Assembly (NCBI GenBank): GCA_029858545.1
Contig: JAOUFA010000174.1
Location: 1 to 7,467, forward strand
DNA: 7,467 nt
DNA from: Betaproteobacteria bacterium
GTDB taxonomy: Bacteria > Pseudomonadota > Gammaproteobacteria > Burkholderiales > SG8-39
Reading direction: 5' to 3'
In this document: positions 6,011-7,467 of the stretch, in pieces
How the letters are laid out: the number at the start of each line of letters is the position of its first letter
Numbering within the stretch: position 1 is the first letter of the stretch
Position numbers and translations under genes: made by a program
Notes under the pieces: generated by a model
The model's database searches: none
The model's input: the letters and a program-made list of their open reading frames with translations, nothing else
Told to the model about the DNA's origin: nothing

Positions 6011-6928
6011 ATGAACGGCGTCGCACGCTTCGCGGCAGTTCTCGCGGTTTCGTTGCTGGGCTCGTGCGCGAGCAACCAAGCCGCGCAACCGGCACAAACC
6101 ACCCCGGCCGCGCAACCCGTGCAATCCGCGCAAGCGGCGCAACCGGCGCAGGCGGCGACGCCCGCGGCGGCGCCACAGCCCGGCAAGCTCGAAGTGCTCT
6201 GGCTCGGTCATTCGGCGTTTCGCATCGTCACGCCGGGCGGCAAAGTGATCGTCATCGATCCCTGGCTGCGGACCAATCCCAGCACCCCCGCCGCGTATCG
6301 GGATCTCAGGGCGCTCGGCAAGGTCGATCTGCTGCTCGTCACCCACGGACATTCCGATCACGTCGCCGACGCGCCGGAGCTGGCCCGGATCAACCGGGCC
6401 AGGATCTATTCACCGGCGGGACTCGGCGCGACGCTGATCACGCTCGGCGAGATCGCGGCCGAACTCGCCCCTGGCATGAACAAGGGCGGCGAAGTGATGC
6501 CGCTGGGCCCGGGGATCAAGCTGCACATGGTGCACGCCGAACACAGCTCCGAATATCGTCACAAGAATCCGATCTCCGGCAGGGAGGAGAACTACCCGGC
6601 CGGCGAGCCGGTGGGCTGGATCATCGAACTGGAGAACGGTTTCAAGATCTACTATACGGGCGATACCGGCCTGTTCGGCGACATGAAGTTGATCGGCGAG
6701 TTCTACAAACCCGATCTGCTGCTGCTGCCGATCGGCGGCGTCTTCACGATGAATCCGGAACTCGCCGCGTATGCGGTACGAGAGATGATCAAGCCGAAAT
6801 TCGCCATTCCCATGCACTACGGCACCTATCCGAACCTCGCCGGCAAGCCGGAGGACTTCGTGAAGGCCCTGGGCGATGGACCGACCAAGGCGATCGTTCT
6901 TCAGCCGGGCGAGAAGGTCACGTTCTGA
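6011..6928 (+). CDS. Lipoprotein with UlaG-like metallo-beta-lactamase-fold hydrolase domain
   Basis: This 305-residue protein is a predicted lipoprotein with a metal-dependent hydrolase domain. Residues 1-19 form a lipoprotein signal ending LLGSC, with lipidation expected at C19. Ala at +2 predicts outer-membrane sorting. Residues 22-57 are a low-complexity Ala/Gln/Pro linker. The catalytic domain starts near 58: WLGHSAF, then IDPWL (83-86), the metal motif THGHSDH (H112, H114, D116, H117), H178 in HAEHS, the bridging Asp in YTGDTG (D218), PIGGVFTM (240-247) and PMHYGTYP with H269. This complete ligand set and the order of motifs point to the UlaG-like (Lactamase_B_3/B_2) subgroup. UlaG itself is a cytoplasmic lactonase, so the lipoprotein form is a clear difference. 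Substrate is unknown; an ester, lactone or phosphodiester is possible. It may be transcribed with the liv-ligase genes, 106 bp upstream. Confidence 0.9.
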   Translation: MNGVARFAAVLAVSLLGSCASNQAAQPAQTTPAAQPVQSAQAAQPAQAATPAAAPQPGKLEVLWLGHSAFRIVTPGGKVIVIDPWLRTNPSTPAAYRDLRALGKVDLLLVTHGHSDHVADAPELARINRARIYSPAGLGATLITLGEIAAELAPGMNKGGEVMPLGPGIKLHMVHAEHSSEYRHKNPISGREENYPAGEPVGWIIELENGFKIYYTGDTGLFGDMKLIGEFYKPDLLLLPIGGVFTMNPELAAYAVREMIKPKFAIPMHYGTYPNLAGKPEDFVKALGDGPTKAIVLQPGEKVTF

Positions 6929-7058
6929 GCGACGGGCATCGGCCGCACAGGCGCGTTTCACCGGGCTCCGGCTGCGACGGCAGTCGATGGCGCACGCGTC
7001 GCGCCCTCAAGATTGGGCACCGGCTGCCGTAATAGATTCACCCGACAAGAGTGTAGAG

Positions 7059-7467
7059 ATGAAGGCTGATCTTCAGCGCTGGCGCGCGAGCCGCCGTAGC
7101 GCGCGGCGTGGCGCGGTCCTGATGGCGGTGCTGCTGGCCGTGTACGCGGCCCTGTTCACCTGGCAGAGCTGGCGCGAGGAAAACGCCGACATGCTGAGCG
7201 ACTACGCGGTGGTCGTCGAAATGGGGCAAAAGGCGCTCGATGTCTATTTTCATCACTATGAGACCGCGCTGAGCCAACTCGCGGAAGATCTGCGCGCCGA
7301 AGGCAAAGGCCTGATCGAGCTCCGGCGCGCGCACGCGCGTTTGCTGAGTTTCAAGGCCCTGCACCCCGAACTGCTGATCGTCGTACTCTCGCATGTCGAC
7401 GGCCAGGCGCTCCTCGATACCCAGCACCCGCCGGGGACCCGGCTCCCCCATTTCGGCAAGACCGCCT
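7059..7467 (+). CDS. Membrane-anchored protein with probable periplasmic sensor region, 5' part only
   Basis: An open frame begins with ATG at 7059 and runs off the window, giving 136 residues. AAGAG at 7047-7051 is a plausible ribosome-binding site with 7-nt spacing. The protein opens with a very basic cytoplasmic stretch (residues 1-17, eight Arg/Lys), then one hydrophobic segment at about 18-35 (GAVLMAVLLAVYAALFTW). A likely extracytoplasmic, helical region follows, continuing into LLIVVLSHVDGQALLDT. This layout is typical of the N-terminus of bacterial signalling proteins with a Cache-like sensor (histidine kinases, diguanylate cyclases/phosphodiesterases, chemoreceptors). The output domain is beyond the window, so the function cannot be named. 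The 130-bp gap before it (6929-7058) shows no convincing terminator or promoter. The coding call is strong; the sensor reading is an inference. Confidence 0.75.
   Translation, partial: MKADLQRWRASRRSARRGAVLMAVLLAVYAALFTWQSWREENADMLSDYAVVVEMGQKALDVYFHHYETALSQLAEDLRAEGKGLIELRRAHARLLSFKALHPELLIVVLSHVDGQALLDTQHPPGTRLPHFGKTA

Noticed and set aside
6077..6181. Repeated GCGCAA/CCGGC units as a mobile or CRISPR-like repeat
   Set aside because: The repetition is the coding sequence of the Ala/Gln/Pro linker of the lipoprotein; the units are irregular and stay in frame.
7013..7035. Promoter-like TTGGGC...TAATAG ahead of the last gene
   Set aside because: The spacing of 11 bp is too short for sigma70, and no better -35 hexamer is seen upstream.

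Overview
The window is GC-rich proteobacterial chromosomal DNA. The gene style (Liv-type aromatic or organic-acid transport cluster, sigma70-like promoter, outer-membrane lipoprotein) best suits a betaproteobacterium of the Burkholderiales/Rhodocyclales kind. That assignment is an inference from gene content and composition. All supported genes lie on the + strand. The many long open frames on the - strand and in other + frames are shadows caused by high GC.

Layout. Positions 1-266 hold the 3' end of a LivG-type ABC ATPase. It is followed almost without spacing by two permease genes, livH-like (270-1169) and livM-like (1174-2250). A 115-bp gap then carries a good sigma70-type promoter whose -35 hexamer sits inside a perfect 14-bp palindrome. 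Next come the periplasmic substrate-binding protein (2366-3691), a 117-bp gap packed with GC-rich hairpins, the second ATPase (livF-like, 3809-4648), and, overlapping it by one base, a phenylacetate-CoA-ligase-like adenylate-forming enzyme (GTG start at 4648, ending 5904). After a 106-bp gap there is a metallo-beta-lactamase-fold protein of UlaG type, predicted to be an outer-membrane lipoprotein (6011-6928). The window ends inside a membrane protein with an N-terminal transmembrane anchor and a probable extracytoplasmic sensor region (from 7059).

How the parts work together. LivG, LivF, LivH, LivM and the binding protein together make a complete HAAT-family (Liv-type) importer. The one-base overlap between the livF-like gene and a CoA-ligase-like gene suggests that the cargo is a carboxylic acid, perhaps aromatic, activated to a CoA thioester on entry, rather than a branched-chain amino acid. 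The binding protein has its own promoter and is followed by stable RNA hairpins, which would fit the usual need for excess binding protein over membrane and ATPase subunits. The exact substrate cannot be read from the sequence.

The most notable points are the adenylating enzyme with a replaced phosphate-binding loop, the palindrome over the -35 box of the binding-protein promoter, the mutually exclusive hairpins after the binding-protein gene, and the lipoprotein form of an enzyme family whose namesake is cytoplasmic. No RNA gene, insertion sequence, CRISPR array or attachment site was seen.
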